Shown here one piece after another: positions 1 to 9,471 of a stretch of 64,000 nt of DNA. Below the pieces are notes generated by a model. It had not been told where the DNA came from and did not search any database. It was given only the letters and a program-made list of their open reading frames with translations. Within the stretch, counting starts at the first letter, position 1. Each line of letters opens with the position of its first letter. The DNA is taken from positions 371,673-435,672 of the forward strand of contig CALSPH010000001.1 in assembly GCA_943788195.1 (NCBI GenBank). Direction: 5' to 3'. Origin of the DNA: an uncultured Bacteroidia bacterium (GTDB lineage Bacteria > Bacteroidota > Bacteroidia > NS11-12g > UBA955). Made by a program: the position numbers and the translations under genes.

Positions 1-1
1 T

Positions 2-385
2 AATAATGACCAACGTCCTTCCGGTTCCTTTTATGGTTTGCCTACACCAGCTAATGCAATCTGCCTTGGGGGCCTTTTTGCAGCAGACCAATATTGGTCA
101 AGCAAGTTGGATGGATTAAATCAATGGATCGATTTTTCTCAGATTCACGTTTGGGTAATTCCATACCTCATTCTATCAAGCTATTTAATGGTATCTAATG
201 TAAAATTACTGAGCAATAAAATATCCGGATTTAGTCTCTCAAAATACAAATGGCATCTCATCGTTCTGGTTATTGGCACAATCCTCATTTTATTCTTTGG
301 ATACTTAGGTATAAGCTTAGCTATAATTTCTTATGTGCTTATCTCAATATTTGCTACATTTGCATCTCCAAAAATAGCAGAATAA
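2..385 (+). CDS. pssA: CDP-diacylglycerol--serine O-phosphatidyltransferase, C-terminal part
   Basis: The reading frame is open from the window edge, so the 5' end is missing. It begins inside the sequence ...QRPSGSFYGLPTPANA. The GLPTPANA segment is the part I recognise from bacterial PssA enzymes, which make phosphatidylserine from CDP-diacylglycerol and serine in the inner membrane. After it come hydrophobic stretches (a helix near IHVWVIPYLILSSYLMV and two close helices before the C-terminus) that fit a multi-pass CDP-alcohol phosphatidyltransferase. The TTG at 38 is in frame but is not the true start because the conserved sequence begins upstream. purS follows after 4 nt, probably cotranscribed. 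The CDP-alcohol catalytic motif itself would lie upstream of the window, so the call rests on the C-terminal match. Confidence 0.82.
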   Translation, partial: NNDQRPSGSFYGLPTPANAICLGGLFAADQYWSSKLDGLNQWIDFSQIHVWVIPYLILSSYLMVSNVKLLSNKISGFSLSKYKWHLIVLVIGTILILFFGYLGISLAIISYVLISIFATFASPKIAE

Positions 386-389
386 TATC

Positions 390-644
390 ATGAAATTTAT
401 CGCTTCAGTAAACATAATGCCTCACGCTAATTTGTTAGATCCACAAGGTAAAGCCGTAACTCAAGGCCTACACAGTTTAGGTTTAAAAACTGCCCAAAAC
501 ATTCGGGTTGGTAAGCATATTACCTTAGAAATTGAAGCAGAAAACGAAGCGGAAGCAACGGAAAAAGTAACTACCGCTTGTACCAAATTGTTAGTGAATC
601 CAGTAATGGAATCTTTCGTGATGAGCTTACAAACAGTTTATTAA
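390..644 (+). CDS. purS: Phosphoribosylformylglycinamidine synthase subunit PurS
   Basis: This 84-aa protein has the size and layout of PurS, the small subunit of the three-part FGAM synthase (PurS-PurQ-PurL) of purine biosynthesis. Visible family features are the N-terminal strand KFIASVNIMPHANLLDPQGKA, the central LGLKTAQNIRVGKHITLEIE and the C-terminal LLVNPVMESFVM. PurS carries no catalytic residues; it forms a dimer that assembles the complex and supports ammonia channelling. It starts 4 nt after the pssA stop. purQ and purL are not next to it here: a promoter and the DUF177-rpmF operon follow, so the partner subunits must be elsewhere in the genome. Confidence 0.92.
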   Translation: MKFIASVNIMPHANLLDPQGKAVTQGLHSLGLKTAQNIRVGKHITLEIEAENEAEATEKVTTACTKLLVNPVMESFVMSLQTVY

Positions 645-675
645 CAATAATTACCCTTTTTTAACAAAATAAAAT

Positions 676-683
676 TACCTTTG
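676..683 (+). promoter_or_regulatory. TAnnTTTG promoter element for the DUF177-rpmF-fatty acid operon
   Basis: TACCTTTG matches the Bacteroidetes -7 consensus TAnnTTTG exactly. It lies 31 nt upstream of the likely GTG start at 714. The predicted leader contains a small inverted repeat (CCCCA ... TGGGG, 688-704) that could form a weak hairpin before the start codon. No convincing -33 TTG element was assigned. Confidence 0.65.
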
Positions 684-713
684 CACCCCATTTATTAATT
701 GGGGTTGGTGGCT

Positions 714-1247
714 GTGGAAAGACTCGCGAAATACAAGATTCAGTTTATAAAACTGAAAAATGGAACCCATCACTTCAATTTTCAATTGGACCAAACGTTC
801 TTTGATTGTTTTGAAAATTCTAAAATAACTGAGGCAAATATTACTGCCGATGTCAATTTACATAAGGAACAGGATCATATTTTTGACCTGGACTTTAAGG
901 TAAGCGGTGAGGCAAAAATGGTTTGTGATCGATGTTTGGATGATTTTTATCTGCCCATCAATAATCACTTCAACCTACAGGTTAAAATGACCGAAAAGGA
1001 AAGAGAGAATGAATTTGACATTACCTACTTACCTTTTAATTCCTATGAAATCAATGTTGCAAACTATTTGTATGAAGTTTGTCACTTAGCGTTGCCAATG
1101 CAGCTCAAATGTGCAGACTCCAAAACCAAAGAGTGTAACAAAAAGATTCTTCAGAAGTTAGAAGAATTGGACATAAACAATCAAGAAAGCATTTCAGACC
1201 CAAGGTGGGATGAATTGAAGAAATTAATTAAAACGGAAAAAAAATAA
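714..1247 (+). CDS. YceD/DUF177 family protein
   Basis: A protein of about 177 aa of the DUF177 (YceD) family, which is very often encoded directly before rpmF, as here. The family signature is visible: the two-cysteine segment MVCDRCLDDFYLP near the middle and a C-terminal pair of cysteines (LKCADSKTKECNKK). Plant and bacterial members have been linked to 23S rRNA accumulation or processing, so a ribosome-related role is likely, but the biochemical activity is not established. In-frame starts are TTG 699, TTG 705, GTG 708 and GTG 714; 714 was chosen because it leaves the compact N-terminus MERLAKYKIQF and clears a small leader hairpin. The choice is uncertain by up to five codons. Confidence 0.8.
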   Translation: MERLAKYKIQFIKLKNGTHHFNFQLDQTFFDCFENSKITEANITADVNLHKEQDHIFDLDFKVSGEAKMVCDRCLDDFYLPINNHFNLQVKMTEKERENEFDITYLPFNSYEINVANYLYEVCHLALPMQLKCADSKTKECNKKILQKLEELDINNQESISDPRWDELKKLIKTEKK

Positions 1248-1256
1248 TTTAATACT

Positions 1257-1442
1257 ATGGCACATCCTAAAAGAAAAATTTCTAAATCCAGAAGAGATAA
1301 AAGGAGAACGCATCATAAAATAACGAATAAACCCATGATTGCTGACCCGGTTTCGGGTGAACTTACGGTATACCACCGCGTTAATGTAGATACCGGTATG
1401 TACCGCGGAGTTAAAGTAATGAAGGGCAAAAACGAAGAATAA
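1257..1442 (+). CDS. rpmF: 50S ribosomal protein L32
   Basis: This 61-aa basic protein starts MAHPKRKISKSRRDKRRTHH, which is the N-terminus of bacterial L32. It binds 23S rRNA in the large subunit. The usual zinc-binding cysteine pairs of some L32 proteins are absent, so this is the cysteine-free (C-) form. It lies 9 nt after DUF177, and its stop codon overlaps the plsX start by one base (TAATG), so the two are probably translationally coupled. The DUF177-rpmF-plsX-fabH order is conserved in many bacteria and ties ribosome production to lipid synthesis. Confidence 0.96.
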   Translation: MAHPKRKISKSRRDKRRTHHKITNKPMIADPVSGELTVYHRVNVDTGMYRGVKVMKGKNEE

Positions 1443-2377
1443 TGCGTTTAGGCTTAGACGCCATGGGTGGAGATTTTGCTCCGCTTGAAGCAGTCAAAGG
1501 TGCTATACAGTATAGCGCAGAAAACCCTGATCATCACATTTCTCTTTTTGGTGATCAGATAGCCATTGAGCAAGTTTTTACGGAGCTCAATGCGGATTCT
1601 TCTGCCTATACAATTGTGCATTGCTCAGAACAAATTGGAATGAGTGAGCATGGAGCCAGAGCAGTGGCTACCAAAAAAAATTCAAGTATAAATGTAGGAA
1701 CAAGCTATGTAAAAGAAGGCGCCATAGATTGCTTTATCGGTTCTGGAAATACTGGAGCCATGCTCGTTTCCTCCATATTTATTTTAAAACCAATCGTAGG
1801 CATCAATCGTCCTACCATTACTTCCATTTTACCGCGTAGTGAAGGCCCCAATGGGTTGATACTAGATGTTGGAGCCAATGCAGATTGTAAACCTGAATCA
1901 TTGCGTCAATTTGCTCTATTAGGTTCGGTGTACACCAAAATAATAAGTGGCATAGATAACCCGAAAGTTGCCTTACTAAATATTGGTGAGGAAAAAGAAA
2001 AAGGGAACCAACTTACCCAAGAGGCCTTTAAACTGCTTGAACAGGACAAATCGCTTAACTTTGTTGGAAATATTGAAGGGCGCGATATATTTACAACTGG
2101 AGCAGCTGATGTGGTTGTTTGTGATGGTTTTACCGGTAATATTGTGCTTAAAACTTCTGAGGGGCTGTTTTATAAATTAGCCAAAAGTGGTATTACAAGT
2201 GATTTCTTAAATAAATTCAACTTTAAAAATTATGGTGGAGCCCCAATCCTTGGAGTAAATGGAAATATAATTATAGGCCATGGCATTTCAAAAGCAGATA
2301 CGTTTTGCCAAATGCTTAAGCAAGGAGCCAACTTGGCTCAATCCAAACTGGTTGAGAAGATAAAATCTGCATTATAA
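1442..2377 (+). CDS. plsX: Phosphate acyltransferase PlsX
   Basis: A 311-aa protein beginning MRLGLDAMGGDFAP, the diagnostic N-terminus of PlsX. PlsX converts acyl-ACP plus phosphate to acyl-phosphate, the donor for PlsY in phospholipid synthesis, and acts peripherally at the membrane. Other family segments are the GSGNTGAML loop around residue 98-106, ILDVGANADCKP around 140, and the C-terminal GNIIIGHGISKADT. The length fits the family (about 310-340). It overlaps rpmF by one base and is followed by fabH after 30 nt, in a typical lipid operon. A weak promoter-like TACCTTAG (2387-2394) before fabH suggests fabH may also have its own transcript. Confidence 0.95.
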   Translation: MRLGLDAMGGDFAPLEAVKGAIQYSAENPDHHISLFGDQIAIEQVFTELNADSSAYTIVHCSEQIGMSEHGARAVATKKNSSINVGTSYVKEGAIDCFIGSGNTGAMLVSSIFILKPIVGINRPTITSILPRSEGPNGLILDVGANADCKPESLRQFALLGSVYTKIISGIDNPKVALLNIGEEKEKGNQLTQEAFKLLEQDKSLNFVGNIEGRDIFTTGAADVVVCDGFTGNIVLKTSEGLFYKLAKSGITSDFLNKFNFKNYGGAPILGVNGNIIIGHGISKADTFCQMLKQGANLAQSKLVEKIKSAL

Positions 2378-2407
2378 TATTTTTTATACCTTAGCAGCGA
2401 AATTACA

Positions 2408-3421
2408 GTGGTAGAAAAGAAGAAAATAACAGCAGCAATAACCGGTGTTAGTAGCTATGTTCCAGAAACTGTACTTACTAACCATGATTTAGAAAAATTG
2501 GTTGATACTTCAGATGAATGGATCACTTCACGCACCGGGATTAAAACACGTCACATACTTAAAGAACCTGGAAAGGCAACCAGCGATATGGCAACGTTAG
2601 CTGTCAATCAACTACTTGAGAAAAAAGGTATTGCAAAGGAAGAGATTGATTTGCTCATTTGCTGCACGGTTACTCCAGATTTGATCTTCCCAGCAACAGC
2701 AAACATCATATGCGATAAAGCAGGATTAAGCAATGCATGGGGTTACGATTTGGCCGCAGCCTGCAGCGGTTTCTTATTTGGTCTTGAAACTGCTTCAAAA
2801 TTTATAGAAACAGGAAAGCATAAAAAAGTGCTCTTATGTGGATTTGATAAAATGAGCTCAATCATTGATTATACAGATCGCAATACTTGTATCATTTTTG
2901 GAGACGGTGGCGGTGTAGTTTTACTTGAGCCCAACGAAGAAGGTATGGGTATTCAAGATGCTATTTGTAAGGTAGATGGCTCAGGCAGAGAATTCTTGCA
3001 CCAAAAAGCAGGTGGTTCATTAAAGCCACCAACGCATGAAACCATCGATGCAAAGGAGCATTATGTGTTCCAAGAAGGAAAAACGGTATTCAAATTTGCA
3101 ACTACCAACATGTCACAAGTTTCTGCAGATATTATGGAGCGCAATAAATTAGATTCGAATGATGTTGATTGGCTTATTGCTCATCAGGCAAACAAACGAA
3201 TTATTGATTATACTGCTGAGCGAATGGGATTGCCCAAAGAAAAGGTTCTCATGAATATTGAGAAGTACGGAAATACTACCAATGGTACGTTGCCCTTACT
3301 CCTTTCAGATTTTGAAAAAACCTTTAAAAAAGGAGATAATTTAATCTTCGCCACTTTCGGTGGAGGCTTTACATGGGGTTCTATTTATCTGAAATGGGCA
3401 TATGATGCTAACAAATCTTAA
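2408..3421 (+). CDS. fabH: 3-oxoacyl-ACP synthase III (KASIII)
   Basis: A 337-aa FabH homologue that condenses acetyl-CoA (or branched acyl-CoA) with malonyl-ACP to start fatty acid synthesis in the cytosol. The catalytic triad is visible: Cys119 in LAAACSGFLFG, His259 in WLIAHQANKRI and Asn289 in KYGNTTNGT. The C-terminal FGGGFTWGS loop is also family-typical. A GTG start at 2408 was chosen because it gives the normal N-terminus just before ITGVSSYVPE. It sits between plsX and accB. In Bacteroidetes FabH often prefers branched primers, which would give iso-fatty acids; that specificity cannot be read from sequence alone. Confidence 0.95.
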   Translation: MVEKKKITAAITGVSSYVPETVLTNHDLEKLVDTSDEWITSRTGIKTRHILKEPGKATSDMATLAVNQLLEKKGIAKEEIDLLICCTVTPDLIFPATANIICDKAGLSNAWGYDLAAACSGFLFGLETASKFIETGKHKKVLLCGFDKMSSIIDYTDRNTCIIFGDGGGVVLLEPNEEGMGIQDAICKVDGSGREFLHQKAGGSLKPPTHETIDAKEHYVFQEGKTVFKFATTNMSQVSADIMERNKLDSNDVDWLIAHQANKRIIDYTAERMGLPKEKVLMNIEKYGNTTNGTLPLLLSDFEKTFKKGDNLIFATFGGGFTWGSIYLKWAYDANKS

Positions 3422-3471
3422 ATAATTAACAATAAAAATATAAATTGCATTACTAAAATTTAGAAGAAGGA

Positions 3472-3957
3472 ATGGAGTTAAAAGAAATACAAGCACTTAT
3501 TAAATTTGTTGCCGGTCAAGGCGTTGACGAAGTAAATATTGAAAGAAAAGACTTTAAACTTTCAATAAAGAAAAATGAAATTCAGACGATTGCACCTCAA
3601 ATGGTTCAAGCAATAGCACCTGCTCCAGCAGTGTCAGCTGCTCCAGTTGCTGCTGCACCTGTTTCATCAACCGCTGCAAATGAAGGTGCACCAACAGAAA
3701 CTGCTGCTGAAAGTCATTTAATAGAAATCAAGTCCCCAATGATTGGAACATTTTATCGCGCTTCCAACCCCGAAACTCCCGACTTTGTGAATGTTGGCGA
3801 TGAAGTGACCGAAGATTCTGTGGTTTGTATCATTGAAGCCATGAAACTATTCAACGAAATTGAGTCAGAAGTAAAAGGAAAAATCGTTAAGGTTCTTGTT
3901 GACAACGCTACTCCAGTAGAATATGATCAACCCTTATTCTTAGTAGACCCATCTTAA
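3472..3957 (+). CDS. accB: Acetyl-CoA carboxylase biotin carboxyl carrier protein
   Basis: A 161-aa biotin carrier subunit. The C-terminal half is a biotinyl/lipoyl domain with the biotinylation motif EAMKLFN, putting biotin on Lys125. An Ala/Pro-rich flexible linker (about residues 42-80) joins it to an N-terminal segment starting MELKEIQALIKFV, as in other AccB proteins. Biotin on this protein is carboxylated by AccC and passed to the carboxyltransferase to make malonyl-CoA. accC follows after 44 nt and accA follows that, so three of the four subunits are grouped here; accD is not in the window. Confidence 0.96.
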   Translation: MELKEIQALIKFVAGQGVDEVNIERKDFKLSIKKNEIQTIAPQMVQAIAPAPAVSAAPVAAAPVSSTAANEGAPTETAAESHLIEIKSPMIGTFYRASNPETPDFVNVGDEVTEDSVVCIIEAMKLFNEIESEVKGKIVKVLVDNATPVEYDQPLFLVDPS

Positions 3958-4001
3958 TTCTTTTTTGAAATACTTGCTTAGCAAGTTTAAAAATTAAATC
4001 T

Positions 4002-5342
4002 ATGCTTAAGAAAATACTTATCGCAAATAGAGGAGAAATTGCCATGCGTATCATTCGTTCCTGTAAAGAAATGGGTGTTAAAACAGTGGCCGTATACTCC
4101 AAAGCAGATGCAGAAAGTTTACACCTTCGATTTGCTGATGAAGCAGTTTGCATTGGACCGGCTCCTAGCTCCGAATCTTATTTAAAAATACCCCATATTA
4201 TAGCGGCCGCTGAAATTACCAATGCTGATGCCATACATCCTGGGTACGGATTTTTAAGTGAAAGCGCCAAATTCTCAGAAGTTTGCAAGGATCATAATAT
4301 TAAATTCATTGGAGCAACTGCAGAACAAATCAACTCCATGGGAGATAAGGCGAATGCCAAGAAAACCATGATTGCTGCAGGAGTTCCATGCATACCTGGG
4401 TCAAAAGGTCTTTTAAAAGACGTTGCAGAAGGAATTGCTGTGGCCAAAGAAATTGGTTACCCCGTAATCCTAAAAGCTACAGCAGGTGGTGGTGGTAGAG
4501 GAATGCGAATAATAGCAGAAGACAGTGCGTTTCAAGCAGCTTGGGACAGTGCGCGTCAGGAAGCTGGAGCAGCCTTTGGAAACGATGGTATGTACCTTGA
4601 AAAGTATATCGAAGAACCCCGACACATCGAAATTCAAATTGCAGGAGACCAATATGGCAAAGTTTGTCATTTGAGTGAGCGTGATTGCAGTATACAGCGA
4701 AGACATCAAAAATTGATTGAGGAAGCTCCATCACCATTTATGACTCCTGATTTGCGTAAACGAATGGGAGAAGCAGCAAAAAAAGCAGCTCAATCCATTA
4801 ATTATGAAGGAGTCGGAACCGTTGAATTCTTAGTTGATAAGCATCGCAATTTCTATTTTATGGAAATGAATACGCGTATTCAAGTTGAGCATCCTGTAAC
4901 TGAAGAAGTAATTAATTACGATTTAGTTAAGGAGCAAATTTTAATCGCTGGTGGTGCTACTATTTCGGGTAAAGATTATACCCCGAAAAAACATGCCATC
5001 GAATGTAGAATCAATGCCGAGGATCCTTTTAATAACTTTAGACCATGTCCTGGTAAGATTACCACATTTCATAGCCCAGGAGGTCATGGAGTGAGGGTTG
5101 ACACGCATGCATATGCAGGATATACTATACCTTCAAATTATGATAGCATGATTGCTAAAGTAATTGTTTCTCATCAGACCAGAGAAGAAGCTATCGTAAA
5201 AATGGAGCGTGCACTTTCAGAATTTATTATTGAAGGAGTTAAAACCACTATTCCCTTGCATTTAAGAATTATGAAAGATCCCAATTTCAGAAAAGGGAAG
5301 TTTACAACGGCCTTCATGGATGATTTTGACTTAACCCCATAA
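4002..5342 (+). CDS. accC: Acetyl-CoA carboxylase, biotin carboxylase subunit
   Basis: A 446-aa ATP-grasp biotin carboxylase; the length matches AccC (about 450). It starts [19 protein letters not shown], the standard family N-terminus. The glycine-rich ATP lid [13 protein letters not shown] lies around residues 158-170, and the active-site segment [15 protein letters not shown] around 287-301. It uses ATP and bicarbonate to carboxylate the biotin on AccB. It lies in the accB-accC-accA run, with only 4 nt to the next gene. There is no sign of a fused carrier or carboxyltransferase domain as found in pyruvate or propionyl-CoA carboxylases. Confidence 0.96.
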   Translation: MLKKILIANRGEIAMRIIRSCKEMGVKTVAVYSKADAESLHLRFADEAVCIGPAPSSESYLKIPHIIAAAEITNADAIHPGYGFLSESAKFSEVCKDHNIKFIGATAEQINSMGDKANAKKTMIAAGVPCIPGSKGLLKDVAEGIAVAKEIGYPVILKATAGGGGRGMRIIAEDSAFQAAWDSARQEAGAAFGNDGMYLEKYIEEPRHIEIQIAGDQYGKVCHLSERDCSIQRRHQKLIEEAPSPFMTPDLRKRMGEAAKKAAQSINYEGVGTVEFLVDKHRNFYFMEMNTRIQVEHPVTEEVINYDLVKEQILIAGGATISGKDYTPKKHAIECRINAEDPFNNFRPCPGKITTFHSPGGHGVRVDTHAYAGYTIPSNYDSMIAKVIVSHQTREEAIVKMERALSEFIIEGVKTTIPLHLRIMKDPNFRKGKFTTAFMDDFDLTP

Positions 5343-5346
5343 ACCA

Positions 5347-6354
5347 ATGGCAAAAGACAAGGAAATTGTAAAAGAAAAGGGAATAACCTATTTCGACTTT
5401 GAAAAACCTATTCAAGAGTTAGAAGATCAGCTTGAAAAAGCGGTTGAAACCCATGATAAAGGCAAAGTTGATATGCAAGACAATATCGAAAGTCTTACAA
5501 AAAAAATCACCAAAGCAAAGAAGGAGTTATATGGCAACCTAAATGGTTGGCAAAAAGTTCAGATTAGTCGCCATGCAGAAAGGCCCTATACCCTTGATTA
5601 TATTGAAAACATATGCAAGGATTTCATAGAGCTTCACGGAGATCGAAATGTTAAGGATGATAAAGCGATTGTTGGCGGATTTGCACGAATTGGAACTCAG
5701 CCTGTGATGATACTTGGACATCAAAAAGGACGAAATACCAAACAACGCCAAATGCGTAATTTTGGTATGGCGAACCCGGAAGGATATCGCAAGGCCCTTC
5801 GAATGATGAAACTTGCAGAAAAATTCAATGTTCCTGTAGTTACTCTAATTGATACCCCGGGAGCTTCACCAGGTTTAGAAGCTGAAGAACGTGGTCAAGG
5901 TGAAGCGATTGCAAAAAACCTAATGGAAATGGCAGTTTTAAAAGTGCCAATCGTATGTATTATTATTGGCGAAGGAGCCAGCGGTGGAGCACTTGGAATA
6001 GGAGTTGGAGATAAAGTAATCATGATGGAACACACGTGGTATAGTGTTATTTCACCTGAATCATGCTCTTCTATCCTATGGCGAAGTTGGGACTATAAAG
6101 AAGTTGCAGCGGAAGCCTTGAAGCTTACGGCTGAAAACATGCTTGAAAATGGGTTAATAGATGGCATCATCAAAGAACCTTTGGGTGGTGCACACCAAGA
6201 TCCGCAGGCAGCATTTAAATTAGTTAAATCTGAAATCACCAAGCAGTTGAAGCACTTGCTAGAACTAGATTCTGAAACCCTTATCGCTCAGCGTATTGAT
6301 AAATTCTCAAATATGGGTGTTTATGAAGAACCTGCTGTTGCAAGTCAACCTTAA
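5347..6354 (+). CDS. accA: Acetyl-CoA carboxylase carboxyltransferase subunit alpha
   Basis: A 335-aa AccA homologue that, with AccD, moves the carboxyl group from biotin to acetyl-CoA. Family segments include the N-terminal [12 protein letters not shown], the helical coiled stretch up to about residue 70, [19 protein letters not shown], the [20 protein letters not shown] loop and the oxyanion-hole region [17 protein letters not shown]. It follows accC by 4 nt and ends the fatty-acid operon. accA directly behind accBC is convenient for subunit balance. I could not find the partner accD. No clear terminator hairpin follows the stop codon. Confidence 0.95.
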   Translation: MAKDKEIVKEKGITYFDFEKPIQELEDQLEKAVETHDKGKVDMQDNIESLTKKITKAKKELYGNLNGWQKVQISRHAERPYTLDYIENICKDFIELHGDRNVKDDKAIVGGFARIGTQPVMILGHQKGRNTKQRQMRNFGMANPEGYRKALRMMKLAEKFNVPVVTLIDTPGASPGLEAEERGQGEAIAKNLMEMAVLKVPIVCIIIGEGASGGALGIGVGDKVIMMEHTWYSVISPESCSSILWRSWDYKEVAAEALKLTAENMLENGLIDGIIKEPLGGAHQDPQAAFKLVKSEITKQLKHLLELDSETLIAQRIDKFSNMGVYEEPAVASQP

Positions 6355-6426
6355 TTTAAAAGACCTAGGGGTTTACTAAACTACTTGTTCTGAGCAAGCA
6401 AAATATGCTATAAAATTATGTTCACT

Positions 6427-7359
6427 TTACTCAATTGTGTAATTGACAATAGTTACGATGCGTTTGGACCAAGAGATTATACTGGATTCAAATCGGGCAT
6501 ATTTGGGCCATGAAGTGATGGGGTTGTATTCAACCGTCATATGAGAATTGAAATTGAACATGGCATTGATTTTATCATTGATAGCATTACTATCTAAAAC
6601 CATCCCTTGGCTCATGGATTTGTTCGTTTGAGCCATAAATTGTCTATATTCATCTGCATCAAACATAGTAGTGTGAGTTACGTTGTAATTGGTATAACTC
6701 CCTTTTTGCACAAAATATAGATCCGTTTGTATTAATGTGTCAAAGGCTTTCATTGGATTTTTCAATTCTGTATTTATAAGTAAAGTATCTCCCAGTATAA
6801 ACATCTTTCCATAGGGATACTGAATAAAATGAATATAATCCTGCATATAGGCATCGATTGCTTCTTTGCTACTCAACATCGTTTTAATAGGTGCTAACAG
6901 ACTTTTAACCGTTTCTGTTTCCTTGGGCACAATATCCGTAACCAAGGTCTCTAAATCCAACATAGACTTATCTATAAAAGAACGCGCTTCCAAGTAATTG
7001 ATCAATTCAAATTGCCCATTGTCCTTTCTAACCCGATACAACAGTTCTAGGTCTCTGAACCCTCTGTATTTCTTATCTACTTTTTCATATGCCTTAACTA
7101 TTGATCGCATGGCAATGTTTGGTGCTTTTACAAACAATTGATAGCTGGTATCGTCTTCAGCCCTAACTATATACTTTGCCTCAAAATAATAACTGGTGTC
7201 CTTAATTAGTTTGTCCGCATCATAGGTCCTTTCACTGCGATTAAAACGCACCTTTTGCTCATCCCCACGTTTCCATTTTGGTGTGAAATAAAGACTATCC
7301 GATTGAGCAGTAAGAACACTGCATAAAAAAAACACTGTAAAGAAACTTATAAACCGCAT
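6427..7359 (-). CDS. Secreted protein of unknown function
   Basis: A 310-aa protein I do not recognise. It begins with a signal peptide (MRFISFFTVFFLCSVLTAQS, cleavage probably after TAQ), so it is exported. The mature part is rich in charged and aromatic residues, with strand-like segments such as YYFEAKYIVRAEDDTSYQLFVK and a C-terminal domain with repeated YNVTHTTMFDADEYRQF-like amphipathic stretches. No lipobox, membrane helix or T9SS sorting tail is seen. Its promoter TACATTTG sits only 4 nt before the ATG. It is convergent with accA and divergent from the YCF48-like gene, so it is probably a single-gene unit. Confidence 0.7.
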   Translation of the reverse strand: MRFISFFTVFFLCSVLTAQSDSLYFTPKWKRGDEQKVRFNRSERTYDADKLIKDTSYYFEAKYIVRAEDDTSYQLFVKAPNIAMRSIVKAYEKVDKKYRGFRDLELLYRVRKDNGQFELINYLEARSFIDKSMLDLETLVTDIVPKETETVKSLLAPIKTMLSSKEAIDAYMQDYIHFIQYPYGKMFILGDTLLINTELKNPMKAFDTLIQTDLYFVQKGSYTNYNVTHTTMFDADEYRQFMAQTNKSMSQGMVLDSNAINDKINAMFNFNSHMTVEYNPITSWPKYARFESSIISWSKRIVTIVNYTIE

Positions 7360-7363
7360 GAAA

Positions 7364-7371
7364 CAAATGTA
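7364..7371 (-). promoter_or_regulatory. TAnnTTTG element 4 nt before a start codon
   Basis: On the minus strand TACATTTG is followed by TTTC and then ATG (start 7359). The spacing predicts transcription starting at or next to the start codon, that is, a leaderless mRNA. Confidence 0.65.
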
Positions 7372-7422
7372 TAACAGATATCGTTTTGTTCTATAATAAA
7401 TGTTATTAAAGTAAATTGCGGT

Positions 7423-8510
7423 ATGAGAACCTTGATTATTTTAATGGTTGTGTTATTCTCAAATTGCTCAGGCAATAGAAACAAGAATATTGAACAGGCA
7501 TGTCCAATCATTACAATGGATTCATTTTCAATTCTAAATACTACCATCCGAGCATTGCATGTGGTAAGTGAAAAACAAGTTTGGTTTGCAGGATCAAAAG
7601 GAAAATGGGGTTATACAACGAATGGAGGGAAATCTTGGCTTGTTGATAGTATTGCAACCAAGGAAAATCCCCCGACTTCAGATCTATTGCGATAACAAAG
7701 GCAGGAGATGTTTTTTTAGTTTCAGTGACCGAACCTGCAGCAGTTTTTAAAGCATCTATTCAAAATCTGGACTGGAAAATTGTATATGTAGATACTAGTA
7801 TCGGAGCATTTTTTGATATGGTAAAATTTGAAAATAATAGTAAGGGTGTTATGTTAGGCGACCCCAAGAAAGGATGTTTTCATTTGGCAATAACCAACGA
7901 TGGGGGTAATACTTGGCAAAAAATTGATTGTGATTCAATACCCAAAGCAATGGAAAAAGAAGCGCCTTTTGCTGCAAGCAACAGCAATATAGAATATAAA
8001 GGTTCTTCCATTTGGTTTGCAACAGGAGGTAGCACAGGATCACGCATATATAATTCAAAAAATAATGGGAAATCATGGGATGTTTCATCAACAGCCATAG
8101 TTAAGGGTGGCACCATGACCGGTTTATATAGCCTCGATTTTTATAATGAAATTTATGGTGTGGCTGTCGGAGGAAATTGGGATAGTGTTACTGAAACAAC
8201 AGCTAATTTTGCGTTGACAAAGGATGGAGGAAAGTCTTGGGAAATTCAAGATACTGGACTCCCCTATATTTCTTGTGTCCAATATGTCCCCAATAGTCAT
8301 GCTCAAGAATTACTTCTCTTATCGGGCAGAGGAAGGCAAGGTCAAAGCCTTATGTACTATATATATCTGGATAATGGGTTTTGGTTTAAGTTCCCCAACA
8401 GCAATTATCTGAGCATTCAATTTGCTAGCGACTCTATAGCTTGGTTAAGCGGCAGGAATAAAATAGCCCGAATGAGTTTGAAGACCTTCCCTGCTTCATT
8501 TTTGGAATAG
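7423..8510 (+). pseudogene. YCF48-like beta-propeller lipoprotein with a single-base frameshift
   Basis: Two adjacent frames together encode one protein. The first (7423-7695) starts with a lipoprotein signal (VLFSNCSGN) and has a BNR/YCF48-type blade (WGYTTNGGKSWLVDS). The second frame becomes coding near 7676 (FRSIAITKAGDVFLVSV) and continues to 8510 with further blades (AITNDGGNTWQKI, NSKNNGKSWDV, ALTKDGGKSWEI). A run of five C at 7669-7673 lies at the junction; six C would restore one frame of about 360 aa. The predicted product is a lipid-anchored propeller with a YCF48/photosystem-assembly-like fold, often misnamed oxidoreductase. The shift may be real decay or a homopolymer sequencing error; the second part shows no further damage, which favours an error or a very recent mutation. 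Confidence 0.75.
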
Positions 8511-8673
8511 ATAAAAATAATAAAACTCAACCCTTGATTGTAATATATGCGCACTGCATAGATTATTGATCTAAACAAGATAGTACTTATGCGTATTTCA
8601 TTGGATTCTTTTTAAAAAAGCACGATACCTCTATACGAATGACTTAGGGAGAAAGCTACTGTATTCTGCATTT

Positions 8674-9435
8674 TCAATCCTCCTTGCCAATTAAATGAGA
8701 TGGATATGAGTCTAGATATCTCCATTTACCACCTCTCAGTTCAATGAAAATAAAATCTCGACAAATTCCATCTCTGCAGCTATATGAAAAAAGATAACAC
8801 GCTTTATCAAATTCTTTATTAAAAACGGGTCGATATAATTTATCTCCTCTAAATTGATATGTTGTATCTTGATTTTTCTTTGGTTGAACAGCAAAAACAT
8901 AATACCCCTTATTCAAGTTGGTTAAATATATCTTGTATGCAGCTTTTTGGGAGTCTATTTGACGTTTTATCAAGTCGACAAATTCAGCACTAATCGTATC
9001 TTTAAGGCGAACCATTTCATTCAAAGTGAAATCATTTTTCAAGTAGGCATATTTTGTTTTCCATTCCTCCTCATCTTTAAGATTGGAGTAATCTTTTGCC
9101 ATATAATTGTATGGAAATATGGTATCATTGACTAAGACCATTATGCGTTTATTGGACAATAATTGTGCAAATGAATCTGAAATTACGTGAAGTCGTTCGA
9201 TGTCTTTTTGCAATTCAACTGTATCAGAATTCAATTTATTATTAAAGCTTATTGAATTATATAATATTTCATACATGCCGTTCCCTTGAAGATATGATGC
9301 AGCTGAATTTGGATTATCGTTGAGATAGCTGAATAGCGTTTCTTTAATAACATGGACTTCAAATGAATCATTTCTTATTTGACCATGCACTCCAGCAGTT
9401 AGGAACATGATGATGTAAAATAGGTGCTTTTTCAT
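8674..9435 (-). CDS. Secreted protein of unknown function
   Basis: A protein of about 253 aa with a signal peptide (MKKHLFYIIMFLTAGVHGQ). The start at 9435 is chosen over the in-frame start 15 nt upstream because it begins directly with this signal sequence and lies 28 nt after the promoter TAACTTTG. The mature part is a mix of helices and strands with many Asp, Asn and Tyr residues; two late cysteines (CYLFSYSCRDGICRDF) could form a disulfide after export. I recognise no family. It stands alone between the YCF48-like gene and a gene-free stretch before ssb. Confidence 0.65.
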   Translation of the reverse strand: MKKHLFYIIMFLTAGVHGQIRNDSFEVHVIKETLFSYLNDNPNSAASYLQGNGMYEILYNSISFNNKLNSDTVELQKDIERLHVISDSFAQLLSNKRIMVLVNDTIFPYNYMAKDYSNLKDEEEWKTKYAYLKNDFTLNEMVRLKDTISAEFVDLIKRQIDSQKAAYKIYLTNLNKGYYVFAVQPKKNQDTTYQFRGDKLYRPVFNKEFDKACYLFSYSCRDGICRDFIFIELRGGKWRYLDSYPSHLIGKED

Positions 9436-9463
9436 ATTCATTTCTAACATCGAGCGTATGAGT

Positions 9464-9471
9464 CAAAGTTA
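9464..9471 (-). promoter_or_regulatory. TAnnTTTG promoter element
   Basis: TAACTTTG on the minus strand, 28 nt upstream of the start codon at 9435 of the secreted hypothetical protein. Confidence 0.55.

Noticed and set aside
1983..2180. 65-aa frame within plsX
   Set aside because: It lies entirely inside a well-supported gene in another frame and has no family features.
6361..6426. Terminator after accA
   Set aside because: Only a short imperfect CTTG...CAAG pairing without a T-run was found.
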